Shown here: piece by piece, positions 26,103-35,605 of the stretch
Numbering within the stretch: position 1 is the first letter of the stretch
How the letters are laid out: each line of letters opens with the position of its first letter
NCBI GenBank assembly: GCA_021646465.1
Contig: SOET01000024.1
Coordinates: 1-64,000, forward strand
DNA from: Candidatus Kuenenia hertensis
GTDB lineage: Bacteria; Planctomycetota; Brocadiia; Brocadiales; Brocadiaceae
Direction of reading: 5' to 3'
DNA length: 64,000 nucleotides
Notes under the pieces: model-generated
The model's input: only the letters and a program-made list of their open reading frames with translations
Database searches by the model: none
Told to the model about the DNA's origin: nothing
Position numbers and translations under genes: made by a program

Positions 26103-26951
26103 TCAGGCCATTGATCTAAGCCTTTTAATTCTCTCCTCAACCGGAGGATGCGTACTAAAGAGCGAAGCAAAAGAACGGCCACTTAATGGGTTTACAATAA
26201 ACAGATGTGCCGACGATGTCCCCGCATCTAACGGCCTGACCCTCGCTGCCTGATGCAATTTTTCGAGAGCACTTGCCAATCCGGAAGGGTTATGCGCCAT
26301 AATCGCCCCCCCTTTATCAGCAGCATATTCTCTTGATCGTGAAATAGCCATTTGTATCAACAAAGCGGCAATAGGAGCTACTATTGCGAGGACCAAAAGT
26401 GCAATCATTCCCCCGCCTCCGCTATCTTCATCATCATGACTTCCAAAACCACCGAACATGGCAGACCATTGGGCCATATTCGCCAGCATGGTAATTGCAC
26501 CGGCTATTGTGGCAACAATAGTCGATATTAATATATCCCTGTTCTTAACATGAGAAAGCTCATGCGCCAGAACGCCCTTTAACTCTTCATGTGTTAAAGA
26601 CTTTAACAGCCCTTCTGTTACCGCTACTGCTGCATGGTTAGGATTTCTGCCTGTAGCAAAGGCATTCATTGCCTGGGTGGGAATAATATATAAATTTGGC
26701 ATAGGCAAATTCGCATTTGCAATGAGTTCTCTGACAAGTGCATAATATTCAGGAGAGTCTTGTTGCGTAATCTGGCGGGCTTTGTATATCCTCAGCACAA
26801 CTTTATCACTATACCAATAACTAAAAAAATTCATCCCCATTGCTATCGCAAAGGCAAAAATTGCCCCTTGCCTTCCCCCAAAAATACTTCCTGCCCAAAC
26901 GAGCAACAGGGTTAATGCTACTAACAGAACACCTGTTTTGAAATAATTCAT
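26103..26951 (-). CDS. htpX: HtpX-type M48 membrane zinc protease
   Basis: HtpX degrades misfolded inner-membrane proteins with its active site in the cytoplasm. The zinc motif HELSH is at 130-134 and the third ligand is the Glu of [10 protein letters not shown] near 207. Membrane segments lie at about 7-22 and 28-45, with two more hydrophobic stretches at about 145-160 and 180-200. The length of 282 residues is typical. It is the first gene after the promoter at 27051-27078 and leads a same-strand run down to the flavodiiron gene. Confidence 0.94.
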   Translation of the reverse strand: MNYFKTGVLLVALTLLLVWAGSIFGGRQGAIFAFAIAMGMNFFSYWYSDKVVLRIYKARQITQQDSPEYYALVRELIANANLPMPNLYIIPTQAMNAFATGRNPNHAAVAVTEGLLKSLTHEELKGVLAHELSHVKNRDILISTIVATIAGAITMLANMAQWSAMFGGFGSHDDEDSGGGGMIALLVLAIVAPIAALLIQMAISRSREYAADKGGAIMAHNPSGLASALEKLHQAARVRPLDAGTSSAHLFIVNPLSGRSFASLFSTHPPVEERIKRLRSMA

Positions 26952-27032
26952 ATCCTTTATACTCTAAAACAATACACTCAAAAATTACTTTAATCTTCTA
27001 CGGTCTGTACAAAAATTTATTATTTTTAACTC

Positions 27033-27046
27033 TTTGAGACCTCAAA
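27033..27046. promoter_or_regulatory. candidate operator at the htpX transcription start
   Basis: TTTGAG-AC-CTCAAA is a perfect 6+2+6 palindrome covering the predicted +1 of the htpX promoter, where a repressor would act. It does not match the CIRCE element. The assignment is inference from position and symmetry only. Confidence 0.35.
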
Positions 27047-27050
27047 AGTC

Positions 27051-27078
27051 ATTATAAATGCCACCTATTTTTTGTCAA
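27051..27078 (-). promoter_or_regulatory. consensus sigma-70 promoter for the htpX operon
   Basis: TTGACA (27073-27078) and TATAAT (27051-27056) on the minus strand are both perfect and are spaced by 16 bases. Confidence 0.8.
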
Positions 27079-27432
27079 GGAATTAAATAGGCAAAATCAA
27101 TGAGGAAATGGTTATTTGCAAAAGGAAAATACAATATATAGCACCAAACCCTTTCACCTATACATCATATAGCTTATTTCCCCTTCCCCCCTTTATTCTG
27201 TGACATTTTCTCTCTCCGGGTTGTATTTCCCGGGAAAATCAGTAAAAAAAATGTATCTATCTTATTTCAAATACATAGGTTAAGCAAACAATAATATCCA
27301 TGTTACCGTTCTGCATGTTACCACTTGATGAATTATGAGAATCACCACGAGTTTTGAGGGTAATTTTGAATACAAACGGGATGATAGAGTGAACTTGCAA
27401 TGATTCTCTTTTCAACATCAATACATTAATTT

Positions 27433-28416
27433 TTACGTTGGCGGCGCCATGAATTCAGCGCCAATGGGATGTTGGATAGCTGACTCCAGTATTTTATCGA
27501 TTGCTTTGAGAGACTGTTCATCCAATTTCCAGCCCGCCACTTCTTTAACAACATTGAATTGTTCCGGCCTACGTCCTCCCCACAAAGCAACACTCACATA
27601 TGACTGATCGAGCAACCAGCGCACTGCCAACGACAATACATTTTTACCAAAGTGTTCGCGGGCAAAACCGTCGAGTTGCGTAACTGCTTCAAGATATTGA
27701 TCATAAAGCGGCATTTGAAACTTCGGATCTATTTTCCGCAAATCGTCGCCGCTAAATTTCGTGTCGGGTTTCATTCTTCCGCTAAGCAATCCTCTGCATA
27801 AAGCGCCATATGTCAATGTAGCAATACCGTGTTTTTTTGCATAAGGAAGCACTTCTTGCTCTGCTGTACGTTCAAATAAATTATAAGGTGGCTGCACAGT
27901 ATGCAACGGAGCAGTCTGCCGGAAAATTTCCATTTGCTCTTTCGAATAATTACTCACACCGATTGCCCTGATTTTCCCCTCCTTATATAATACATTCATT
28001 GCTTCTGCCGTTTCATCTATCGGAGTGGACACATCAGGCCAATGTACCTGGTAGATGTCTATAACGTCCGTATGCAAACGCCGTAAAGAATCTTCTATTT
28101 CTTTAACGATACGTTCTTTTGTTGAGTTTCGAAAAACCTGATTCTCACTCCATTCCAGTCCAACCTTTGTCGCGAGAACAACCTTGTCACGATTACCGAA
28201 TCGCTCCAGCGCTTTTCCCACGATTTCTTCAGAAAGACCATGACCATAAATTGGCGCGGTATCAATCAAATTAATTCCTTGCTCTAAAGCCGAATGAATA
28301 GTTTGGATTGAAGTCTGCTCGTCCGTGCCGCCCCACATCCAGCCGCCAATAGCCCATGTACCCATACCAATTCTGGAAACTTTCAATTCTGTACCGGCTA
28401 TAGTAATGTATTCCAT
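27433..28416 (-). CDS. aldo/keto reductase
   Basis: The 327-residue protein is an NADPH-dependent TIM-barrel oxidoreductase. It has the active-site Asp and Tyr in NLIDTAPIYGHGLSE, the Lys in VLATKVGLEW, the His in IYQVHWPD, and the cofactor motif SVALWGGRRPEQF near the C-terminus. It resembles the YhdN/general stress protein 69 group; the natural aldehyde or ketone substrate cannot be read from sequence. AAGGAGG lies four bases before the ATG. The radical SAM gene upstream ends only 20 bp away, so the two are co-transcribed. Confidence 0.9.
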   Translation of the reverse strand: MEYITIAGTELKVSRIGMGTWAIGGWMWGGTDEQTSIQTIHSALEQGINLIDTAPIYGHGLSEEIVGKALERFGNRDKVVLATKVGLEWSENQVFRNSTKERIVKEIEDSLRRLHTDVIDIYQVHWPDVSTPIDETAEAMNVLYKEGKIRAIGVSNYSKEQMEIFRQTAPLHTVQPPYNLFERTAEQEVLPYAKKHGIATLTYGALCRGLLSGRMKPDTKFSGDDLRKIDPKFQMPLYDQYLEAVTQLDGFAREHFGKNVLSLAVRWLLDQSYVSVALWGGRRPEQFNVVKEVAGWKLDEQSLKAIDKILESAIQHPIGAEFMAPPT

Positions 28417-28436
28417 AAAACCTCCTTCTGCAAAAA

Positions 28437-29390
28437 TTATAACGCAAACAATTTTCTCTGCTCTGGGGGATTTTTAAAATGTTTTCCCCAATTTATACCG
28501 CATAACGGCTCTTCCGTAATATCAGGATTTTTGCAACCGCAAACATAAGCACTTATCCCATAATCGTTTGCTATATTTACAATAGTATGATAACTATTCT
28601 TTCTATAGCTCACATCAAGTGCATGCACCCGTGATTTTTCCGCCAACAGGTTGACGGGTTTACTTTTTTGGTAATGTACGAGTATTTCTTTCAAAAAAGA
28701 GGTTTGCCGAAGAGATTCAAAGAGGTTCTTTTTAATGTATGGCCTCAAAAAGAGATAGTTTATGCCCATAGCATTTATTCCATATTTTTGTAAAATACTG
28801 AATAACGTATGTAAATTGGTTTTTGTATCGGTTATTCCGGGGATAAGCGGGTCTAACTTTACTTCAGGAATAATCCCAATGGCACATAACCGTTCAATAT
28901 TTCGGAGTCTTTCAGTTGGCGTGGCAGCGTAAGGTTCAATAATTCTTTGTACATTTCGATTTAATGTGGTAATGCCAATCTGAATATGCACTAAATTTTT
29001 AAACTTTCGAAAGAGGTCGAGAAATTTTGCAGGTATCCTTCCTTTCGTAAGGAGATTTATCCCTATATTATATTCTAGCAGGATGTTCATTAATTCATAC
29101 GACAGATTTATTACTTGCGGAATTGGTTGAAGGGCATCGCATGAAGAACTGAAAAAAACATATTTTGGCAGTTTTTTACGCCGGGACAATTCTTTTTTCA
29201 ACTTTTCAGCCATATTCTCATAAACAAGTACTTTTCCATCACCGGGATACATTGAATACCCCCTTGCATAACAATACGCACATTGATGGCTGCACCCTAT
29301 TGTGGGATTTATCGTTGCAACCTCACTCAAACATTTCAGAGTAGTCTTTGCCAGGACAGTTGACTTGCGTTCAATAAATTCTATGTGCAT
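28437..29390 (-). CDS. radical SAM protein (SplB-like/Rv2578c group)
   Basis: The 4Fe-4S binding motif is CSHQCAYC, with TINPTIGC before it and YARGYSMYPGDG after, as in the spore-photoproduct-lyase-like radical SAM group. The barrel continues through FFSSSCDALQP, LLTKGRIP and PEVKLDPLIPGITD. Extra C-terminal cysteines (YVCGCKN and PLCGINW) could hold a second cluster. The reaction is unknown. A TTG at 29462 would lengthen the frame, but that part is made of two palindromic repeats, so the ATG at 29390 (MHIEFIERKS) is preferred, giving 317 residues. Confidence 0.8.
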   Translation of the reverse strand: MHIEFIERKSTVLAKTTLKCLSEVATINPTIGCSHQCAYCYARGYSMYPGDGKVLVYENMAEKLKKELSRRKKLPKYVFFSSSCDALQPIPQVINLSYELMNILLEYNIGINLLTKGRIPAKFLDLFRKFKNLVHIQIGITTLNRNVQRIIEPYAATPTERLRNIERLCAIGIIPEVKLDPLIPGITDTKTNLHTLFSILQKYGINAMGINYLFLRPYIKKNLFESLRQTSFLKEILVHYQKSKPVNLLAEKSRVHALDVSYRKNSYHTIVNIANDYGISAYVCGCKNPDITEEPLCGINWGKHFKNPPEQRKLFAL

Positions 29391-29413
29391 TTTTCGAAAA
29401 TCATAAATGTAGG

Positions 29414-29476
29414 GCGAGGCTTTAGCCTTGCTTATCCCCTGAATGCGTTCACGGGATTGCAACCCTAAAGGGTTGC
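29414..29476. repeat. two adjacent short palindromes
   Basis: GCGAGGC-TTTA-GCCTTGC (about 29414-29431, with one G-T pair) and GCAACCC-TAAA-GGGTTGC (29459-29476) lie in the radical SAM leader. They have the TTTA/TAAA loops typical of dispersed palindromic repeats. No T tracts follow. Confidence 0.7.
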
Positions 29477-29548
29477 CCCTGCATGAACAGTTTTAGATTC
29501 CTTAACATTAAATGTACGATTAACAGGTATTCCCAATTGTCTCTATTT

Positions 29549-32050
29549 TTATTTTTTATTTAATATCAAGCCTCCATTTTCTCGATAAAACAAGGTATCT
29601 TTTTCTATGATATCCCGAAAAACATCACTATCTCCCTGATTGTCAAGCAACATGCCAATGCCAATGATTTCTTCTGTTTTTGAAGGAAAGGAAAATCCCT
29701 GACTGCTGTCCTTTGCATGGTAAATATCATTTCCCTGAAAATCTGCCAAAACACCAAACCCCCTTTCCATACCTGCACCCTGGGAGACAACTCCGGTTGA
29801 ATAGCTATCATTCCCTGAGTTATCGACAAGAAACCCAATACTGGTATCATGTCCACACCCTTGCGAAACTCCGAAAGAGCATTCATATTTATCATCTCCC
29901 TCATTGTCTCTCTGTATTCCAATTGCGGAATGTATACCGGCGCCCTGAGCATAGCGGCCTGCATAGTAGGCATCGCTTCCTTCGGTATCAAACAATAACC
30001 CCATTGAAAAATAATATCCGCTGCCCTGAGAAAAATAGTCGCCATGATACTTGTCCGAACCTTTTTTATCTATTAGTAACCCTATGCCGCCCGATGCCCC
30101 CACTATGGTAGTTTCAGGCCTGATACCCATTCCCATGCCCTGCGACATGGATTGAAAGGATTTTTCCGGGTCCCTGAAATCAGGATATTTTCCGCCTGCA
30201 AAATAAAAATCGCTTCCGTTGTAATCTTCCAATACGCCTATTCCCTTTGTAAACCCGACTCCCTGTGAAAACTGGCGGCTGAAATATGCGTCATTGCCAT
30301 TGGCATCTGCCAAAAGCCCCAACCCAAAAAAACCTACCCCGATATTTAAAGCATTTCCACTGTAAAAATCGTCCCCTTCTTTATCTATTAACATTCCTAT
30401 TCCATACAGGGAGGAACCTTGCGCAAAGTCTTGCCCCGAATATGTATCATCCCCTTCGAAATCCTTCAGAATACCGACTCCGAATCTTCCCGTTCCCTGC
30501 GCAAATGGGTTTTTTGCATCATAGGTGTCATTACCGTAAAAATCAATACAAACAGAAACGGGCATTTCTTTACCCGAAGCCCCTGCGTTATTGAAATAAT
30601 AATCATTCCCGCCGAGATCCACGATAATCGCAGCATCATCATAATAATATGTTGTGCCGGTTCCTCCGATGACAATTTTCCCTACGCTTGTATCCTCTAC
30701 CAGCAAAACATCACCGGAATAACCGGCCCCCTCTCCGGGTTCTTTATCAGAAGAAATTCCTGCGGTGTCTGTGTTTTTAAGGAATGTTGGCAGGGTAAAC
30801 GGCTGCAAGCACATTTCTGATTGGTCATCCCTGTGATTTTTTAGACTTTCGACCCTATTGAGCAACAGCACTACGGCTTTAAATAACTTTGAAAGATCAA
30901 CCTTTCGGGATAATTCCAGCACTTTGGCAACGTCAGATGATTCAATGGTTTCGTTCGGAACCCATATTTTTTGAGCAGACTGATACAAAAAATCGAACTC
31001 TTCCGTTGTTAAGGCACTGAATGCATCTTTAACAAATGAAACACACGGGACAATATCATCTATAAATCCCTGGATATGTGATGGTAAATCACTGTCGGGT
31101 TTTACCTCTTCTTCATTTGCTGAAAATTCAACATCTAATAACTCTGCCGCAGACCGAATTTGGTCGGTAACATTTTCCTGAACAAAAAAACCGTGGATGA
31201 TTTTTCCGGTTTCGTAGGTATCCACCGGATTTTGCAGCAAGTAATCTATTATAGACAAACGAAACGGATTGGATTCTTCATTTGATTGATACCCTTCCCT
31301 GGCATACACTTCCTCCCCCATTCTTTGAATGGTATCGCTGCACATTTTTTTGTATTCTTCGTTTTCCATCGCAAAGTGAACAAACGATTGTCCTGGTTCT
31401 TTTTTAGCACCTTGAGTTATATTTGTCTCTTTGGTTAAATTAAGTCTTTGGCTGTTTTGGTTCCTCGACTCCCTGCCTGTCCGGTAGGCGGGCGCTCGGA
31501 ATGACGTCATGCTGTGCGGAGTTGTGCTGAGCGGAGTCGAAGCATTGAAATTCCTTGTTAAAATAGGAGGTTTTACCGGTGATTTCGCATTTTTTAAAAG
31601 CTTCGCGATAAGCTTTGGTTTGCATTCAATTTCATTATTCTCCCTCACAACCGTAAGCACCGGAACTGCTCCGGCGCCCATAGTTTCGATAATTTTTTTG
31701 AACCTGATTAAATTTTTCCCTTCATTATCTATAAGAGGTTCATCATTAATCTTTGTAATGATATCTCCTGTTTTCAGCCCTGCCTTTTCAGCCGGAGAAC
31801 CTTTCGTTGTCTCAACGACCAAAATACCCTTTTCTTTCTCGTTCTCCATAAAAATTCCAAGCCATCCTTTGTTGAAATTAACCTTTTTCTTATCAAAACG
31901 TATTTTTTCAAGGGTAAAGAAATTTTCTACAGAAAAATCTTTATCCCTGACAGATACAGAGATATCTTCTTTTGCCAGCGCATTGCTATAGAACAAATTT
32001 GCTGTAAGTACACAAAAAAGAATTGCAATGCATAAGTTTTTTATATTCAT
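29549..32050 (-). CDS. exported PDZ protein with twelve Gly-Asp-Tyr repeats
   Basis: The 833-residue protein has a signal peptide (about residues 1-27) and a PDZ domain at about 50-120 (GWLGIFMEN, GSPAEKAGLKTGDIITKIND). A linker at about 135-200 is partly encoded by a repetitive element, and a helical region lies at about 200-420. From about 450 to 820 there are twelve repeats of about 26 residues with the pattern G(I/V)GxLxDxxGxDxYxxxxxxQGxG. The regular Gly-Asp-Tyr spacing predicts a beta-solenoid, perhaps calcium binding. I recognise no named family. A cell-surface, adhesion or periplasmic protein-quality role is possible but not shown. Confidence 0.8.
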   Translation of the reverse strand: MNIKNLCIAILFCVLTANLFYSNALAKEDISVSVRDKDFSVENFFTLEKIRFDKKKVNFNKGWLGIFMENEKEKGILVVETTKGSPAEKAGLKTGDIITKINDEPLIDNEGKNLIRFKKIIETMGAGAVPVLTVVRENNEIECKPKLIAKLLKNAKSPVKPPILTRNFNASTPLSTTPHSMTSFRAPAYRTGRESRNQNSQRLNLTKETNITQGAKKEPGQSFVHFAMENEEYKKMCSDTIQRMGEEVYAREGYQSNEESNPFRLSIIDYLLQNPVDTYETGKIIHGFFVQENVTDQIRSAAELLDVEFSANEEEVKPDSDLPSHIQGFIDDIVPCVSFVKDAFSALTTEEFDFLYQSAQKIWVPNETIESSDVAKVLELSRKVDLSKLFKAVVLLLNRVESLKNHRDDQSEMCLQPFTLPTFLKNTDTAGISSDKEPGEGAGYSGDVLLVEDTSVGKIVIGGTGTTYYYDDAAIIVDLGGNDYYFNNAGASGKEMPVSVCIDFYGNDTYDAKNPFAQGTGRFGVGILKDFEGDDTYSGQDFAQGSSLYGIGMLIDKEGDDFYSGNALNIGVGFFGLGLLADANGNDAYFSRQFSQGVGFTKGIGVLEDYNGSDFYFAGGKYPDFRDPEKSFQSMSQGMGMGIRPETTIVGASGGIGLLIDKKGSDKYHGDYFSQGSGYYFSMGLLFDTEGSDAYYAGRYAQGAGIHSAIGIQRDNEGDDKYECSFGVSQGCGHDTSIGFLVDNSGNDSYSTGVVSQGAGMERGFGVLADFQGNDIYHAKDSSQGFSFPSKTEEIIGIGMLLDNQGDSDVFRDIIEKDTLFYRENGGLILNKK
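31465..31540. repeat. 76-bp repetitive element inside the PDZ-protein gene
   Basis: Terminal 8-base inverted repeats TCGACTCC and GGAGTCGA bound a segment with an internal GCCT/AGGC hairpin and a TGACGTCA palindrome. It stays open in the gene's frame and encodes a Ser/Thr/Pro-rich linker between the PDZ domain and the helical region. The composition differs from the flanking code, indicating insertion. Confidence 0.6.
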
Positions 32051-32354
32051 AATTCAACAGTAATTTAAATTTTGCAGATAATCATTAAACATTTAAAACA
32101 CCTGTAGAGACATAATAAACATTGCATGTTTATACTACCTTTATATTTGCTTGACAAGAGAAAACAAAGTTACTATTATCGCCAGTAAAATTTTGACCAT
32201 AAACCGCATTAGAAGAGGTAAGGTGGATTAAGCGATAGCGAATCCACCGTTCCAATGGTAGCCAGTGGTAACCAGAAGTCAGTCATGCAAAATTGGTGAA
32301 CCATCAACACACCTACAAAAAACAATGTAACTTTTTACAAAATATACCCATGTA

Positions 32355-32501
32355 ATGAAACATTTGTTTGCAGAAAAAGAAAAACTACCATTAATCCCCG
32401 TTGTAAACGATGTTGAAGCACACCTTGAACTCATAAAAGCGGTGTTGACACTGGAGTTTGAAGTGGTGGCAGGAGTTGCCTCCTGCCACCTTCGTGTGTA
32501 A
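32355..32501 (+). pseudogene. response-regulator receiver fragment truncated by a palindrome
   Basis: The 48-codon frame reads LIPVVNDVEAHLELIKAVL, then TLEFEVV, which aligns with the first strand, acidic loop and first helix of receiver domains (ILVVDDVEANLELI-like). The first phospho-site Asp is changed to Asn. The similarity stops exactly where a perfect 11-bp-stem palindrome begins, and the frame ends within 30 bases. It is best read as a remnant cut off by repeat insertion or deletion. Confidence 0.45.
32465..32490. repeat. perfect palindrome, CAGGAG family copy 1
   Basis: Arms GGTGGCAGGAG and CTCCTGCCACC enclose a TTGC loop. Confidence 0.85.
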
Positions 32502-32526
32502 GGTATATTGCGATACATCCCTACGT

Positions 32527-32554
32527 TACCGTCAGGAGGAAACTCCTGACGGTA
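32527..32554. repeat. perfect palindrome, CAGGAG family copy 2
   Basis: Twelve-base arms TACCGTCAGGAG and CTCCTGACGGTA enclose a GAAA loop. The outer bases differ from copies 1 and 3 but covary so that pairing is kept. Confidence 0.85.
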
Positions 32555-32757
32555 CGGAAAATTTTTGGATGACAGAGATAGTCATCTTTGAAAAAGCATG
32601 TCCGCCTGAGCGAAGCCGAAAGATTGTGTTTCTGGAGAAGAAACCTGTTTAATATTTTAAAAACCCGATTTGTTGTTACAATAATTTTTCAAATGGATAT
32701 TGAGTTCTCTTAATAACCATTATTTTTAATATTCTGTTTGTTATCAGGAAATTTGGC

Positions 32758-34404
32758 ATGCATGACTCCGAATCTATTGCACTCATCATAGATATCGTTA
32801 TCATAATATCCGCCTCGTTTTTGTTCGGCATATTTGCACACAAACTGAAGCAATCGGTCATCCTTGCATACATCGGGGTGGGGATCCTTGTTGGGCAGCA
32901 TGGGTTTGGTTTAATAAATAAGGTAGGAGAAGTAAATTCTCTCGCTGAAATCGGTGTTGCCCTGTTGATGTTTGTTATCGGAATAGAATTTAAGTTTTCC
33001 AAGATCGGGAATATATGGAAAGTTATTTTGATAGGGGGCGTCTTTCAGATTACCAGTATGATTGCAGCAGGTTACTTCCTCTCACGTTTGATGGGATATT
33101 CCTTATTCAATTCTCTCCTTCTGGGTATGATTGGTTCCATCAGCAGTACCATGATTATTGTAAAGATCCTCACGGAACGGAGAGAGCTTGAACATTTACA
33201 CAGCAGAATAATGATAGGGTTGCTCATTATCCAGGATTTGGCAGTTGTGATCATGGTATGTTGCATTATAAATTTAAAAGACATTACGAACGGAAATCTT
33301 GTCAATTTAACGAAAGTGCTTGGCATTAGCGCATTGGTAGTCACTGCCATCATAATTATTGGCAGAAAACTTTTGCCAAAGGTCATGTATCTTATCGTGA
33401 AAACCGGCAACAAGGAAATGTTCCTCCTTTCCATTTTTTCATTCGCGATAGGTATTTCTGTTACAACACATTTACTGGGTCTTTCCATCTCCCTTGGCGC
33501 ATTTATAGTGGGGTTTTTACTTTCGGAAGCAGAATACAATCTGGAAATATCCGCACTCATTCGCCCGTTGAAGGATATCTTTATCGTTATCTTCTTCGTT
33601 TCTGTCGGGTTATTTATAAATCCGCAAATTCTTATGGATAATGTATTACTCGTATTCACAATTACCGTGTTGATAATGTTGGGAAAATTTATCTGCTGCG
33701 CCCTTCCCACATGGATTTTCGGATACGACGGCAAAACTTCCCTGAAAGTGGGAATGGGTATGATGCAGATAGGCGAATTTTCTTTTGTCATGCTTACCAT
33801 CGGACAAAAGCACGGGTTCCTTTCTCCTGACATATTCTCTTCTACCATTGCAGCAGCGCTTATTTCCATTATGCTGACGCCGTTAACCATCAGCCAGGCT
33901 GATAGAGTATATACCTTTTTTACAAAAACAGTGCCTTTGGGTAAGTTGCTTGCCCGTATTCCTCATTTTCAGCTCTCAGGAACGAAAGATGATAAAAAAA
34001 CCTTATCTGGCCACGTAATACTTTGTGGTTTTGGAAATGCGGGAAGCAAGGTTGCTGAAGGTTTGGAAAAACAATATGAAATTGTTGTCATAGAAAATGA
34101 CATAAAAAAAATGAATACTTTAAAAAACAAGGGATACCGGTACTTGTTCGGGGATGCCATGAATCACCACCTGTTAATCAAGGCACATCTTTCTACCGCC
34201 AGGTTCCTGGTACTCACAATTCTTGACACACCAACAAAGAAGATTGCCACAAGGTATGCAAAGGTATATAATCCGGAGATCGTTGTTGTCGCAACAGCTA
34301 AAAATGAAAACGAAAGGGATGAATTACAGCAGATCGGGGTTGATTACACAATTCTTCCCAAATCCCTGGAGGCTATAGCAATTATTGGTAAAATTATTGC
34401 GTAA
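32758..34404 (+). CDS. Kef/CPA2-type cation:proton antiporter with TrkA-N domain
   Basis: The 548-residue protein has about twelve hydrophobic segments up to residue 385, with the CPA2 features GVGILVGQHGFGL, EIGVALLMFVIGIEF, QDLAVVIM and MMQIGEFSFVML. A cytoplasmic TrkA-N (RCK) domain from about 415 has the nucleotide motif HVILCGFGNAGSKVAEGL. Such proteins exchange K+ or Na+ for protons and are gated by NAD(H) or glutathione-type signals. It ends at a TAATG and shares a transcript with the DUF362 protein downstream. Confidence 0.9.
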   Translation: MHDSESIALIIDIVIIISASFLFGIFAHKLKQSVILAYIGVGILVGQHGFGLINKVGEVNSLAEIGVALLMFVIGIEFKFSKIGNIWKVILIGGVFQITSMIAAGYFLSRLMGYSLFNSLLLGMIGSISSTMIIVKILTERRELEHLHSRIMIGLLIIQDLAVVIMVCCIINLKDITNGNLVNLTKVLGISALVVTAIIIIGRKLLPKVMYLIVKTGNKEMFLLSIFSFAIGISVTTHLLGLSISLGAFIVGFLLSEAEYNLEISALIRPLKDIFIVIFFVSVGLFINPQILMDNVLLVFTITVLIMLGKFICCALPTWIFGYDGKTSLKVGMGMMQIGEFSFVMLTIGQKHGFLSPDIFSSTIAAALISIMLTPLTISQADRVYTFFTKTVPLGKLLARIPHFQLSGTKDDKKTLSGHVILCGFGNAGSKVAEGLEKQYEIVVIENDIKKMNTLKNKGYRYLFGDAMNHHLLIKAHLSTARFLVLTILDTPTKKIATRYAKVYNPEIVVVATAKNENERDELQQIGVDYTILPKSLEAIAIIGKIIA

Positions 34405-34445
34405 TGCACAAAAATTGCTTATTAATTTTGGATGGAGAGAAAATT

Positions 34446-35519
34446 ATGAAGTCTAAGGTATATTTTATCAAGGTAAAAAACGGAGAAGAGACTCCTTCCT
34501 TGGCTAAAAAAGCAGGAAAATTGTTTGATTATGCCAATTTTAAGGACGCCATTAAAAAAAATGACATGGTGGCGGTAAAAACCAGTTTTGGAGAAAAGGG
34601 GAATATCGGATACCTCAAACCCCCGATTATTAAATCAATAGTCAATAAAATAAAAGAGCATGCCGGAAACCCTTTTTTGATAGAAACAAATACATTGTAC
34701 ATAGGCAGAAGAACCAACGCTGTTGATCATATCGCCCACGCACACGAACATGGGTTCAGTTATGAAAGCGTCGGTGCACCGGTCATTATCGGCGACGGCC
34801 TCTTCGGGGAACATGACGTACAGATAGAAATCAACCAGGAAATCTGCAAATATGCCCATGTTGCGGGAGTGGCCCGGGCATCCAACGCAATCGTTTCTAT
34901 TTCCCATGTAACAGGGCACCTCGCAACCGGCATGGGGGCTACGTTGAAGAACATCGGAATGGGGCTCTCCTCGCGCGGCGGGAAATTATCGCAGCATTCA
35001 GGCGTTATACCTCAGATTCTGAAAAAAAAATGTACTACCTGTGGCGTATGCGGCAAGTGGTGTCCGGTTGGCGCCATTAAAATGGGGGAAGAATATGCAA
35101 TTATTGATCCGCAAATATGCATCGGCTGCGGAGAATGCCTTGCAGTATGCCAGTTTCAGGCGGTAAAGATTGCATGGGACGAAAACGCCGTGAACCTCCA
35201 GAAAAAGGTAGCGGAACACTGCCTTGCCATCTTAAAGGGAAAAGAAGGGAAGGTGGTTTTCTTTAACTTCCTCACCCACATTACCCATCATTGCGATTGT
35301 ATGGACAAACCTTTAGAACCCGATATTGCAGACATCGGCATCATCGCCTCATGGGACCCTGTTGCCATAGAAAAAGCAACAACCGATCTCATTCAGAAAC
35401 ACATCGGCAAAGATTTCTTTAAAGAATCCTGGCCGAAAATTGATTACACCGTTCAAATGTCCTACGCCCAGAAAATAGGCTTGGGAAGCATGGATTATGA
35501 GCTGGTAAATTGTGAATAG
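34446..35519 (+). CDS. DUF362 protein with two 4Fe-4S clusters
   Basis: A DUF362 domain fills most of the 357 residues (VAVKTSFGEKGNIGYLKPP, HVTGHLATGMGATLKNIGMG). A ferredoxin insert has two CxxCxxCxxxCP-type motifs (CTTCGVCGKWCPVGAI and CIGCGECLAVCQFQAV). Proteins of this build are found in many anaerobes and are assumed to be redox proteins; the partner is unknown. The frame opens at 34404, but GGAGAG six bases before the ATG at 34446 marks the real start. It follows the antiporter by about 40 bp. Confidence 0.85.
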   Translation: MKSKVYFIKVKNGEETPSLAKKAGKLFDYANFKDAIKKNDMVAVKTSFGEKGNIGYLKPPIIKSIVNKIKEHAGNPFLIETNTLYIGRRTNAVDHIAHAHEHGFSYESVGAPVIIGDGLFGEHDVQIEINQEICKYAHVAGVARASNAIVSISHVTGHLATGMGATLKNIGMGLSSRGGKLSQHSGVIPQILKKKCTTCGVCGKWCPVGAIKMGEEYAIIDPQICIGCGECLAVCQFQAVKIAWDENAVNLQKKVAEHCLAILKGKEGKVVFFNFLTHITHHCDCMDKPLEPDIADIGIIASWDPVAIEKATTDLIQKHIGKDFFKESWPKIDYTVQMSYAQKIGLGSMDYELVNCE

Positions 35520-35605
35520 AAAATGCTATTTCATATCTAACTTAGAAATATACAGACAAGAGACTTTAAACAATTAATTCTTTGTTAAAATAATACAAAA
35601 CAAAA

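Larger units (their letters stand above)
26952..27432. other. 481-bp intergenic region with htpX promoter
   Basis: Besides the minus-strand promoter and the small palindrome described separately, the region is AT-rich without genes. A TTCCCGGGAA palindrome at about 27228-27237 is the only other symmetric element noticed. Confidence 0.5.
32051..32757. other. 707-bp repeat-rich intergenic region
   Basis: The gap holds a GGTGGATT/AATCCACC hairpin (arms 32222-32229 and 32241-32248), a receiver-domain remnant, two perfect CAGGAG-type palindromes, and a GATGAC/GTCATC hairpin near 32573-32591. The last about 100 bp before the antiporter gene are AT-rich and presumably hold its promoter, though no clear boxes are seen. 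Confidence 0.6.

Noticed and set aside
33072-33890. 272-codon minus-strand frame
   Set aside because: It is antisense to the membrane part of the Kef-type antiporter; its composition reflects the hydrophobic code on the other strand.
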